From the NCBI GenBank assembly GCA_963833605.1, contig CAWHYZ010000023.1, positions 62,001 to 126,000 of the forward strand: DNA of 64,000 nucleotides, given 5' to 3'. Position 1 is the stretch's first letter. Each line of letters starts with the position of its first letter. A program made the translations under genes and the position numbers. The notes under the pieces were generated by a model, which saw only the letters and a program-made list of their open reading frames with translations, ran no database searches and was not told where the DNA came from. This document shows positions 18,219-26,469 of this stretch, in pieces. This stretch comes from JAFAXD01 sp963833605 (GTDB lineage: Bacteria; Pseudomonadota; Alphaproteobacteria; Rhizobiales; Xanthobacteraceae).

Positions 18219-20486
18219 ATGCGAGGCGCACTCGGCGGTCCGCGCGTGTTGTTGCGCCGGCTTCGCGAGGTGATGGCGGAGCCGGTCAGCGCGCAGGAGC
18301 GCCTGGACAAGGTGGTGGTACTGATCGCAGCCAACATGGTGGCTGAGGTCTGCTCCGTCTACGTCCTGCGCGTCGACGGCACGCTCGAACTCTATGCCAC
18401 CGAAGGTCTCAAGCGCGAAGCCGTGCACAAGACCGTCATGCGCACCGACGAAGGTCTGGTCGGCCTCGTCGCGAGCGAAGCAAGCGCGGTGAACCTGTCT
18501 GAAGCGCATACCCACCCCGCTTTCTCTTACCGGCCGGAGACCGGGGAAGAAATCTACCATTCATTCCTTGGCGTGCCGGTGCTGCGCGCCGGCAATACGC
18601 TTGGCGTCCTGGTGGTGCAGAACCGCGCGCGCCGCACTTACTCGGAAGAAGAGGTCGAGGCGCTCCAGACCACCGCCATGGTGCTCGCCGAAATGATCGC
18701 GTCGGGTGAATTGTCCGCGCTCGCCCCGCCCGGCGCTGAGCCGGCCGCACGGCGTCCGCTGCATCTCACTGGCACTTCCCTCAACGACGGGATCGCGCTC
18801 GGCCACGTAGTGCTGCACGAGCCCCGCGTCGTGGTCACCAACGTGATCGCTGACGACGTGCCGAAGGAGCGCGCGCGGCTCGATACGGCGCTCACCAAGC
18901 TACGCGCGGACCTCGACACCATGCTGGAGCGCGGCGAAGTCGCCGAAGGTGGAGAGCACCGCGAGGTGCTCGAAGCCTATCGCATGTTCGCTTACGACCG
19001 TGGCTGGACGCACCGGCTCGAGGAGGCGGTGTTGACAGGGTTGACCGCGGAGGCCGCGGTTGAGCGCGTACAATCCGATACCCGCGCCCGTATGTTGCGC
19101 CAGACCGATCCTTATCTGCGCGAACGCCTGCACGATCTCGAAGACCTCGCCCATCGGTTGATGCGCCAACTGACGGGACAGGAACACGCGCCGGCGCGCG
19201 AAAGCCTGCCGGACAATGCCATCATCGTGGCGCGTTCCATGGGACCAGCGGCGCTGCTTGATTACGACCGAAAGAAACTGCGCGGACTGGTTCTGGAAGA
19301 AGGCGGACCGAATTCGCATGTCGCGATCGTGGCGCGGGCGCTCGGCATCGCAGCGGTTGGTGAGATCGACAATGCCACCGGCGTGGTTGATCCAGGCGAT
19401 GCCATCATTGTCGACGGCACGACCGGCGACGCCCACCTGCGCCCGTCGGAAGACATGGAAGCCGCTTATGTGGAGCGTGTGCGGCTGCGGGCGCGGCGCC
19501 AGCAGCAATATCTCGCGCTGCGGGAGCGCCCGTGCGTCACCAAGGATGGTCAGCCGGTAACGTTGATGCTCAACGCCGGGCTCCTGGTCGACCTGCCCCA
19601 TATCGGCGAGACCGGTGCGGCCGGCATCGGCCTCTTTCGCACCGAGCTGCAGTTCATGGTAGCGGCGACGATGCCGCGGGTGAGCGAGCAGCAATCGCTC
19701 TATCGCTCCGTGCTTGACGCGGCGGGCGGCAAGCCGGTGGTATTCCGAACCCTCGACATCGGCGGCGACAAGATCCTGCCCTACATGCGCAACGTCGAGG
19801 AGGAGAACCCTGCGCTCGGATGGCGCGCCATTCGGCTCAGCCTCGACCGGCCGGGGCTGCTGCGCAGTCAGGTACGGGCCCTGCTGCGCGCCGCCGCCGG
19901 GCGTGAGCTCAAGATCATGTTCCCCATGGTGGCAGCCGTGCAGGAATTCGACGAGGCGAAGACGCTGGTCGAGCGCGAACTCACCCACCTGCGCCGCCAC
20001 GGCCACAAGCTGCCGGACCGGATCGAGATCGGGACCATGGTCGAGGTGCCGGCGCTACTCTATCAGCTCGACGAGTTGCTGGAGCGAGTCGATTTCCTCT
20101 CCGTCGGCTCCAACGATCTGGTGCAATTTCTCTACGCGGTTGACCGCGGCAATGCGCGGGTCGCCGACCGCTTCGACCAGTTGTCGCGCCCGGTGCTCGC
20201 CGCCCTCAAGGCAATCGTCGACAAGGGCCGTGAGCATGGCAAGCCAGTGACGCTGTGCGGCGAGCTCGCGTCGAAGCCGATCGGCGCGCTCGCGCTCGTC
20301 GCGCTCGGCTATCGCTCGCTTTCGCTTTCCCCGTCCGCCGTCGGTCCGGTGAAGGCGATGCTGTTGGAGGTCGACACCCGCAAGGCCGCCGCTATGCTTT
20401 CCCCGCTGCTGGAGAAGGCCGTGCCGGGCCCCTCGATCCGCGAGCGCCTGACGCAATTTGCGGAGGCCGAAGGGTTGGCTTTGTGA
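18219..20486 (+). CDS. ptsP: PTS phosphoenolpyruvate-protein phosphotransferase, nitrogen type (EI-Ntr)
   Basis: The 755-residue protein has an N-terminal GAF domain (about 20-150), then the Enzyme I modules: the phospho-His domain with GGPNSHVAIVARALG and the PEP-binding TIM barrel with GIGLFRTELQFM, TLDIGGDKILPY and FLSVGSNDLVQF. It takes phosphate from PEP and passes it to NPr, a signalling rather than sugar-transport route. The GAF domain separates it from PtsI. ATG 18219 is preferred to 18204 by family N-terminus. It converges with the PEP synthase gene 12 bases away. The 246 bases after lysC hold its promoter region, with no clear motif. Confidence 0.94.
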   Translation: MRGALGGPRVLLRRLREVMAEPVSAQERLDKVVVLIAANMVAEVCSVYVLRVDGTLELYATEGLKREAVHKTVMRTDEGLVGLVASEASAVNLSEAHTHPAFSYRPETGEEIYHSFLGVPVLRAGNTLGVLVVQNRARRTYSEEEVEALQTTAMVLAEMIASGELSALAPPGAEPAARRPLHLTGTSLNDGIALGHVVLHEPRVVVTNVIADDVPKERARLDTALTKLRADLDTMLERGEVAEGGEHREVLEAYRMFAYDRGWTHRLEEAVLTGLTAEAAVERVQSDTRARMLRQTDPYLRERLHDLEDLAHRLMRQLTGQEHAPARESLPDNAIIVARSMGPAALLDYDRKKLRGLVLEEGGPNSHVAIVARALGIAAVGEIDNATGVVDPGDAIIVDGTTGDAHLRPSEDMEAAYVERVRLRARRQQQYLALRERPCVTKDGQPVTLMLNAGLLVDLPHIGETGAAGIGLFRTELQFMVAATMPRVSEQQSLYRSVLDAAGGKPVVFRTLDIGGDKILPYMRNVEEENPALGWRAIRLSLDRPGLLRSQVRALLRAAAGRELKIMFPMVAAVQEFDEAKTLVERELTHLRRHGHKLPDRIEIGTMVEVPALLYQLDELLERVDFLSVGSNDLVQFLYAVDRGNARVADRFDQLSRPVLAALKAIVDKGREHGKPVTLCGELASKPIGALALVALGYRSLSLSPSAVGPVKAMLLEVDTRKAAAMLSPLLEKAVPGPSIRERLTQFAEAEGLAL

Positions 20487-20498
20487 CGCACGGGCGGC

Positions 20499-22901
20499 TC
20501 ACCGCGGGGCGCCGTCGCACATACGTGCTTCTGCCGCGGCCACGCGCGACTTTACGGCGACGAAGCTGTCCGGGCTGACTGACACGGAATCGATGCCGCA
20601 CGCGACCAGGAACTCGGCGAACTCCGGGTGATCGCTCGGCGCTTGTCCGCACAAACCAACCTTGGCGCCGGCCTTGTGGGCTTCGCGAATGACGCTCTCG
20701 ATCATCCACTTCACCGCTGCGTCCTGCTCGTCGAAGAGCTCGGCCAGCTCACCCAAATCGCGATCGACACCGAGGGTTAGCTGGGTCAGGTCGTTGCTGC
20801 CGATCGAAAACCCATCGAACCGCTCGGCGAACGCCTTCGCCAGAATCACGTTCGAGGGAATCTCGCACATCACATAGACTTCGAGACCGTTCTCGCCGCG
20901 CCGCAATCCATTCTCCGCCAAGACCTTGAGGACACGATCCGCTTCACTGGTCGAGCGGCAGAACGGAATCATGACGGTCACATTGCGAAAGCCCATTTCT
21001 TCGCGCAAACGGCGGATGGCGCGACACTCAAGCGCGAACCCGGCCTGGTAGCGCGGCGAGTAATAGCGGGACGCACCCCGGAACCCGAGCATCGGGTTTT
21101 CCTCCTCCGGTTCGAATGCGCGTCCGCCGATGAGGTTGGCGTACTCGTTGGTCTTGAAATCACTCATGCGGACGATCGCCGGCTTCGGGTAATACGCGGC
21201 AGCGATGCGGGCGAGGCCACGCGCCAGACGGTCCACGAAGTATTCGGTTTTATCGGCGTAGCCCTCGGTGAGCTCGGCGATCGCACGTTTCGCGTCCCGA
21301 TCTTCGAGGGTCTCATATCGAACCAGGGCCATCGGATGGACCTTGATCAGGTTGCTCACCACAAACTCCATGCGGGCGAGCCCGACGCCGTCTGCGGGAA
21401 GCCGCCACCATCGAAACGCTGCCGCCGGATTGGCGAGGTTCAGCATCACCTGCGTGCGCGTTGGCGGGATGCCGGCAATATCGACCTCCTCGGTCTCGAA
21501 GTCCGCAAAACCCTCGTAGACGAAGCCCTGATCACCCTCGGCGCATGACACCGTCACCTCTTGTTCGTCGTGCAGCACGCGCGTCGCATTGCCGGCGCCG
21601 ACGATGGCGGGCAGGCCAAGTTCCCGGCTGACAATGGCGGCATGCGACGTGCGTCCGCCGTGGTCCGTGACGATCGCCGCCGCCCTTTTCATGACCGGCA
21701 CCCAGTCCGGATCGGTGTTTTGCGTCACCAGGATGGCGCCATCGACGAAGCGGTCGATCGCACGCGGACTCTCAATCATACGAACACGCCCGGTGACGAT
21801 TGCCTCGCCGACGCTTAGTCCGGAAACGAGCGTCCGGCCCTTCGACTTGATCCGATAGCTTTTCAGCGCGCCCACCGCCCGATGCGACTGCACGGTTTCG
21901 GGTCGGGCCTGCACGATGAACAACTCGCCATTTTCGCCGTCCTTGGCCCACTCCACGTCCATCGGGCAAGCGTAGTGTTCCTCGATCACGCACGCCCAAC
22001 GCGCGAGCGTCAGGATATCCGCGTCGGCCAAGACGAAGGCGGCCCTCTCTGCTTTGGAGGTCGGCACGTTGCGCGTTGGACGATCGCCGTCTGTGGCGTA
22101 GACCATCTTCTCGGATTTTTCGCCGAGCGTTTTCTCGATGATCGGAATGCGGGATGGGTCTGCCAGCAACGGCTTGAACACCTGGTACTCGTCGGGATCG
22201 ACCGCCCCCTGCACCACATTCTCACCCAGTCCCCACGCGGCGTTGATGAGGACGGACTTGTCGAAGCCGGTCTCGGTGTCGATGGAGAACATCACGCCGG
22301 CGCCGCCGAGATCGGAACGCACCATGTTCTGCACGCCAATCGAGAGGGCGACCTTCAGGTGATCGAAACCTTTGATCTGGCGATAGCTGATCGCCCGGTC
22401 GGTAAACAGCGACGCATAGCACCGGCGGCAGGCGTCGAGCAGCGCGCTCTCGCCGCGGATATTGAGATAGCTCTCCTGCTGGCCGGCAAAACTCGCGTCG
22501 GGCAGGTCTTCTGCCGTCGCGCTTGAGCGCACCGCAACATCGGCGTCGGCTTTGCCCGATCGTTGGCAAAGCAGGCGGTACGACGACGCGATTGCCTCTC
22601 TGAGGTCCTCCGGCCACTCGCCTCGCAGAAAGGCGCGGCGGATCGTCGATCCGACTTCGACCAGCGGCGCTTTTCGGGTCCCAAGATCATCGAGCGCGGC
22701 AGCAACGACCTCGCGCAATCCGTTCGCGTCACAGAACCGCCAGTAGGCCTGCGCGGTCGTTGCAAAACCCGGGGGGATCCGCACGCCACGCGGTCGGAGG
22801 TGACGGACCATCTCCCCTAAGGATGCGTTCTTGCCCCCCACGCTGGACACGTCGCCGCGTCCCAGATCCTCAAACCACATGACCAGCGGGACTGGCGTCA
22901 T
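20499..22901 (-). CDS. ppsA: Phosphoenolpyruvate synthase
   Basis: The 800-residue protein has the PpsA order: N-terminal ATP-grasp domain (VGGKNASLGEM, AVRSSATAEDLPDASFAGQQE), swivelling phospho-His domain (GGRTSHAAIVSRELG) and a C-terminal PEP/pyruvate barrel (GSNDLTQLTLGVDRD, GLCGQAPSDHPEF). It makes PEP from pyruvate with ATP. It follows the HPF/cold-shock fusion gene by 28 bases on the same strand, so both are probably driven from the FNR-like site at 23635. In several bacteria PEP synthase belongs to oxygen-limitation regulons, which fits. Confidence 0.93.
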   Translation of the reverse strand: MTPVPLVMWFEDLGRGDVSSVGGKNASLGEMVRHLRPRGVRIPPGFATTAQAYWRFCDANGLREVVAAALDDLGTRKAPLVEVGSTIRRAFLRGEWPEDLREAIASSYRLLCQRSGKADADVAVRSSATAEDLPDASFAGQQESYLNIRGESALLDACRRCYASLFTDRAISYRQIKGFDHLKVALSIGVQNMVRSDLGGAGVMFSIDTETGFDKSVLINAAWGLGENVVQGAVDPDEYQVFKPLLADPSRIPIIEKTLGEKSEKMVYATDGDRPTRNVPTSKAERAAFVLADADILTLARWACVIEEHYACPMDVEWAKDGENGELFIVQARPETVQSHRAVGALKSYRIKSKGRTLVSGLSVGEAIVTGRVRMIESPRAIDRFVDGAILVTQNTDPDWVPVMKRAAAIVTDHGGRTSHAAIVSRELGLPAIVGAGNATRVLHDEQEVTVSCAEGDQGFVYEGFADFETEEVDIAGIPPTRTQVMLNLANPAAAFRWWRLPADGVGLARMEFVVSNLIKVHPMALVRYETLEDRDAKRAIAELTEGYADKTEYFVDRLARGLARIAAAYYPKPAIVRMSDFKTNEYANLIGGRAFEPEEENPMLGFRGASRYYSPRYQAGFALECRAIRRLREEMGFRNVTVMIPFCRSTSEADRVLKVLAENGLRRGENGLEVYVMCEIPSNVILAKAFAERFDGFSIGSNDLTQLTLGVDRDLGELAELFDEQDAAVKWMIESVIREAHKAGAKVGLCGQAPSDHPEFAEFLVACGIDSVSVSPDSFVAVKSRVAAAEARMCDGAPR

Positions 22902-22929
22902 GACTACTCCCCCGACACGTCCGCCCGCA

Positions 22930-23493
22930 TCACGGGCGCAGGCTATGCTTCCCGATCAGCCGAACCGTGCTGGCCTGCGGCCCTTTCTCGCCCATCTCTT
23001 CCGCAAACGCGACGCGTGCGCCGGGACGCAGATGAGCAAAGCCGCCATTGAGCACGCTGTTGCGATGGAAATAGATGTCGCGCCCGTCGGGCGTTTCCAG
23101 AATTCCAAAATCGCCTTCGAGCCTGGTCACCGTGCCGGTGGCCTGCGCCTCATGCACCTTGATCTGACCTTGCAGGCGGCGTGCCTGGTCCTGCAGCCGG
23201 CGGCGGGCGCGCTTGAACGCATCGTGCACGGCAAAGTGAACGTCGCCATGGCGTTCGTCGGCGCGCGGGGTGCGGGTGATATTGACCTCCTTGCCATCGG
23301 GCAGCGCGAGGCGAATGTTGACTTCGTAAAGGCCGCCCGTGCGGTGATGCTGGCCAGGCCCCTTCACCACGACGTGCCCGGCGGTCATATGCCCGAAGCG
23401 CTCCTCAAGTTCGGCCACGTAGCGCGCAATCTCCTGGCGCAGCATCTCGACTGGTTCCAGGTCCTGAAATTCGATACGCAGCGGTGTTTCCAT
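22930..23493 (-). CDS. HPF/RaiA-like ribosome hibernation domain fused to a cold-shock domain
   Basis: The 187-residue protein has an N-terminal HPF/RaiA-like domain (about 5-105; IEFQDLEPVEML, VVKGPGQHHRTGGLYEVNI) and a C-terminal cold-shock domain (about 117-185) with RNP1-like GDFGILE and RNP2-like DIYFHRNSV. HPF proteins bind the 30S subunit during stasis; the cold-shock domain replaces the usual dimerisation tail of long HPF. The fusion should bind ribosomes and single-stranded RNA. It is the first gene of a two-gene unit with ppsA and lies about 142 bases from an FNR-like box. Confidence 0.87.
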   Translation of the reverse strand: METPLRIEFQDLEPVEMLRQEIARYVAELEERFGHMTAGHVVVKGPGQHHRTGGLYEVNIRLALPDGKEVNITRTPRADERHGDVHFAVHDAFKRARRRLQDQARRLQGQIKVHEAQATGTVTRLEGDFGILETPDGRDIYFHRNSVLNGGFAHLRPGARVAFAEEMGEKGPQASTVRLIGKHSLRP

Positions 23494-23634
23494 ATTGCGG
23501 TCCTCGTATACGGCGGGTGATACCTACAAGGCTTTCAGAACGTTGCATGCGATGGTCTTGTCCGTCGACAAAATGCATCCAGGCGTCTTGGAAATCCTCA
23601 CATGTTCTTCTGGCAAATAGCGCCCGGCAAGCTT

Positions 23635-23648
23635 TTGATCTCGGTCAA
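23635..23648. promoter_or_regulatory. FNR/FixK-type box TTGATctcgGTCAA
   Basis: A 5-4-5 palindrome of the CRP/FNR family lies between the HPF fusion (minus, ATG 23493) and hicA (plus, ATG 23722). Its centre is about 148 bases from the first and 80 from the second start codon. No strong -10 is placed at the class II distance in either direction. Confidence 0.65.
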
Positions 23649-23721
23649 GGCAACCGCGATATATACCTGCCATTTCTTCTAAAAATGCCCGCCTGCTGGG
23701 TTAACTGAGAGGAGTGCGCCG

Positions 23722-23958
23722 ATGGAGAGCACAACATTTCGAAAATGGTTGGCCGAACGTGGCTGTCGCTTCGATCCTCACGAGCACCATAAGCGCGGGA
23801 AGGGACCAGTTACGATCACGGTTCATCGCGAAGGCCGCACGGCGCAGGTCCCCCTGGGTGGTTCCCGCCAGATCATCGATAGTCGCGTCGTCCAACAGGC
23901 GTGTAATGAGCTCGGCCTCGATTGGTCCGAACTGCCCGGACCGAAAAGCCGCGTGTGA
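23722..23958 (+). CDS. HicA-like (YcfA) protein, orphan toxin-type
   Basis: The 78-residue protein begins MESTTFRKWLAERGCRFD and contains HHKRGKGPVTITVHREGRTA, resembling the HicA fold in which a conserved His after a glycine-containing loop serves mRNA cleavage. A GAGAGGAG ribosome site lies just ahead of ATG 23722. No HicB antitoxin gene lies within several hundred bases on either side, and the usual G-S-H-x-x-F core is altered to EHHKRGKGP. It may be a domesticated RNA-binding protein rather than an active toxin. Confidence 0.6.
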   Translation: MESTTFRKWLAERGCRFDPHEHHKRGKGPVTITVHREGRTAQVPLGGSRQIIDSRVVQQACNELGLDWSELPGPKSRV

Positions 23959-24020
23959 GGCGCGTACCCAGACGATCATGATCCAATCCCGCGCGGGGGG
24001 ATTTTCAAGGCGGTGCTGGT

Positions 24021-24672
24021 GTGCGTGACGTAACCATTCCGCCCATTGGTCTCGCCGGCACGTTGACCATTCCGGATGGTGCACGTGCGCTGGTCGTGTT
24101 TGTTCACGGCAGCGGATCCAGTCGCTTCAGCCCGCGTAACATGACGGTGGCGCAGGCTTTAAACGAAGCGGGAATCGCGACCCTGCTGTTCGATCTCTTG
24201 AACGTCCGAGGAGGAGGCCGACCGCTCGAATGTGTTTGACATCGACCTCCTCGCCCAGCGCCTTGTGCAAACCGCGGATTGGTTGGTCGCAGACCCGACC
24301 GTCGGCCGCCTCCCGTTGGGCCTGTTCGGCGCCAGCACGGGAGCAGCCGCCGCACTGGTCGCAGCCGCTGAGCTGAGCGAACGCGTAGGCGCCGTCGTTT
24401 CCCGCGGCGGGCGCCCTGATCTTGCCGGTGAGGCGCTCGACCGGGTTCGCGCACCGACACTTCTGATCGTGGGCGGCGCAGACCATGGGGTCATTGAACT
24501 CAATGAGTGGGCCTATGCGCGCCTGCGTGAGCCGAAGGCACTCGAAATCATCCCGGGTGCAAGCCACCTGTTCCCGGAGCCGGGCGCTCTGGAGGGCGTC
24601 ATCGCGCGCGCGGTAGACTGGTTCGGGCGTTATCTCGGGGCCCGCGCCGGCCGGTTACACGAGCGCCGATGA
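24021..24672 (+). pseudogene. Alpha/beta hydrolase (dienelactone hydrolase-like), split by one extra base
   Basis: Two overlapping frames give the halves of one 216-residue hydrolase. The first (from GTG 24021) holds the oxyanion region VVFVHGSGSSRFSPRN and ends normally at LLFDLL; the second resumes with TSEEEADRSNVFDIDLL and holds the nucleophile motif GLFGASTGAAAAL, the Asp region LIVGGADHGV and a final ASHLF His. Dropping one A at 24201/24202 joins them exactly. Substrate unknown; relatives are often next to phosphoribosyltransferases or stress genes. It is either a recent pseudogene or a sequencing error. Confidence 0.85.
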
Positions 24673-24715
24673 TCAAATTTGCAAGGCTGCTGCGCCCACG
24701 CGATCGCGTGCTGCC

Positions 24716-25955
24716 TCAATCACCCGAACCTGTCGCCAAACTTGCGACTACGCGCTCAGGCAAGGACAGGGCGAGCTTTCCGTCCGGTCGGCTCTCGAAA
24801 CACGTTCCGAACATGCGGCTTTCCCGACTAAGCGTCTGCAGCAACCAGTCGCCATCCGCCTTCGCTGCGCGGATCAGCTGAAAGCGTCGGATCTGAAGCG
24901 GCACCAGATTGAGGGCGACAAGGTGCGCGCCGACCGGATCGATCTCGACGAAATACATCAGCACAAGATCGCCGCGAAACCGCTCGTATCCCCTGATCCC
25001 TTCATAATCGTTCAGGAAATCGCCGCAGCCGTAGAGTATCAGGCGATTGCGGTAGACCTCGATTGACTTAGCGTGGTGTGAGGAATGGCCATAAACAACC
25101 GAAATCCCCGCCTTGTCGATCAGCTCGTGCGCAAACCGCCGTTGCTCCTCAGGGATCTCGTAGCCCCAGTTTGGCCCCCAGTGCAGAGATATGATCACGA
25201 CATCGCGCGGCTGACGCACCTGATCGATCCGGTCGGCAATCTCGGCCACTGTGGCAGAGGATAGATCCGGCAGCAGATTCAATCCGGCAGCATCCCGCCT
25301 CGCTGCCCACAACGGGGGCACGCCGCTGGTTGTCGAGGCGAACGCCGACACGAGCACGCGCCCCTTGCCGGGGATTTCCAGAATTGCCGGTGCGCTCGCA
25401 TCGACCGAGCTACGGCCGGCGCCGACGCTCCTGATCCGCAACTGCTCAAGCGTCGCCAAGGTATCGAGCAGACCGGCCTGCCCCCAGTCGCGGACATGGT
25501 TGTTGGCAAGCACGCAACAATCAATACCGGCGGCCGCCAGGCAGTCCGCATTCTCCGGGCTCATTCGATAGTTGATGCCCTTGGGTTCGTAGGCCTCGCC
25601 GTGCGTGATGCTCGTCTCGAGATTGATGATGCGGGCGTCTGGTCGCAGGCTGCGAAGCTCAGCGAGTGCAGCGCCCCAAATGTAGGAAAAGTCCGCCTGA
25701 CGAGGGATTGGCCCGCTCCTGTCCTCGGCGAGCCGCACATAGTCGGCGGCTGAACTCGACATAACTTTCATGGAGCTGGGGGTTGCACGGATACGGCAGC
25801 ACCTGATCAATGCCGCGTCCGGTCATGACGTCTCCGCACAGAAAGACCCGTATGGTCCCTCGCGATGCGTGCTGGCGACTTTCGTCGCGCGGGCTCGCGG
25901 GGCTCATGGCAACTCTGTCCGGCCAACGCGGCAGGGCTGGGCGCTCATCGCTCAT
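24716..25955 (-). pseudogene. CapA/PgsA-like metallophosphatase-family protein, split by one extra base
   Basis: The first frame (ATG 25955, or 25907) gives IRVFLCGDVMTGRGIDQ and ends sensibly at HESYVE; the other frame resumes SAADYVRLAEDRSGPIP and continues to 24716 with NLETSIT, ANNHVRDWGQ, LHWGPNWGYE and VYGHSSHHAK. Removing one base at 25753/25754 restores about 412 residues, the usual length of this CapA (poly-gamma-glutamate capsule) family. The motifs are the metal-binding set of the calcineurin-like fold. True function of chromosomal rhizobial members is unknown. Its start overlaps the PEBP stop, so it is the second gene of that unit. Confidence 0.85.
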
Positions 25956-26403
25956 ATACGGCCGTCAGGACGGCTTCATCGAGCACATGTTTGTGCGCTT
26001 CGCGTGCAACGTCAGCGCAACGCGGGTTCTTCTGAAGCCGCAGATGATCGAGTGACAGGGCCAGCAGGCGGAATTGATAGTGGTGGGGTCCGTGGCCCTG
26101 CGGCGGACAGGGACCGCCATAACCCGGCCGCTGAAAATCGTTCACGGCCTGCCTAAAAGGCGCGCTGCCAGACTGCCGGCCGGCGCCCTGCGGGAGCCCC
26201 GTTTGAGCGGCCGGGATGTCGTAGATCGCCCAATGACGCCACGTGCCGGTTGGAGCATCGGGATCATCGCAGAGCAAGGCGAAACTGCGCGTCTCGTCCG
26301 GCGCATCGCTCCATTCGAGCGGTGGAGACAGATCGTCGCCATCGCACGTGAAGCGGCGTGGGATTGCTGCGCCGTCGGCAAATGCACTCGATCTGAGCCG
26401 CAT
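25945..26403 (-). CDS. YbhB/YbcL-family (Raf kinase inhibitor-like, PEBP) protein
   Basis: The 152-residue protein has the PEBP signatures SPPLEWSDAPDETRSFALLCDDPDAP (in two parts), WRHWAIYDIP and the GPCPPQGHGPHHYQFRL region of the anion-binding pocket. Bacterial members are cytosolic or periplasmic proteins of uncertain role, sometimes multicopy stress genes. No signal peptide is present. An FNR-like box lies 59 bases before its ATG, at the 3' edge of the upstream gene. The CapA-like gene overlaps its stop by 11 bases. Confidence 0.88.
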   Translation of the reverse strand: MRLRSSAFADGAAIPRRFTCDGDDLSPPLEWSDAPDETRSFALLCDDPDAPTGTWRHWAIYDIPAAQTGLPQGAGRQSGSAPFRQAVNDFQRPGYGGPCPPQGHGPHHYQFRLLALSLDHLRLQKNPRCADVAREAHKHVLDEAVLTAVYER

Positions 26404-26455
26404 TGATCACTCCCACTTGATGCCCTTAGGTTGACGCCGCGCTGCGGCGAATGGT

Positions 26456-26469
26456 TTGATTCGTGTCAA
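26456..26469. promoter_or_regulatory. FNR/FixK-type box TTGATtcgtGTCAA
   Basis: The palindrome straddles the stop codon of the large acyl-AMP ligase gene and has its centre about 59 bases upstream of the PEBP start. A class II transcript would begin near 26421, leaving an 18-base leader for PEBP and the CapA-like gene. Confidence 0.65.

Noticed and set aside
18900..20006. 368-residue minus-strand ORF inside ptsP, and similar long antisense ORFs in secA (4452-5234, 6156-6932) and ppsA
   Set aside because: These are high-GC antisense shadows; their sequences lack domains and the sense frames are well-conserved enzymes.
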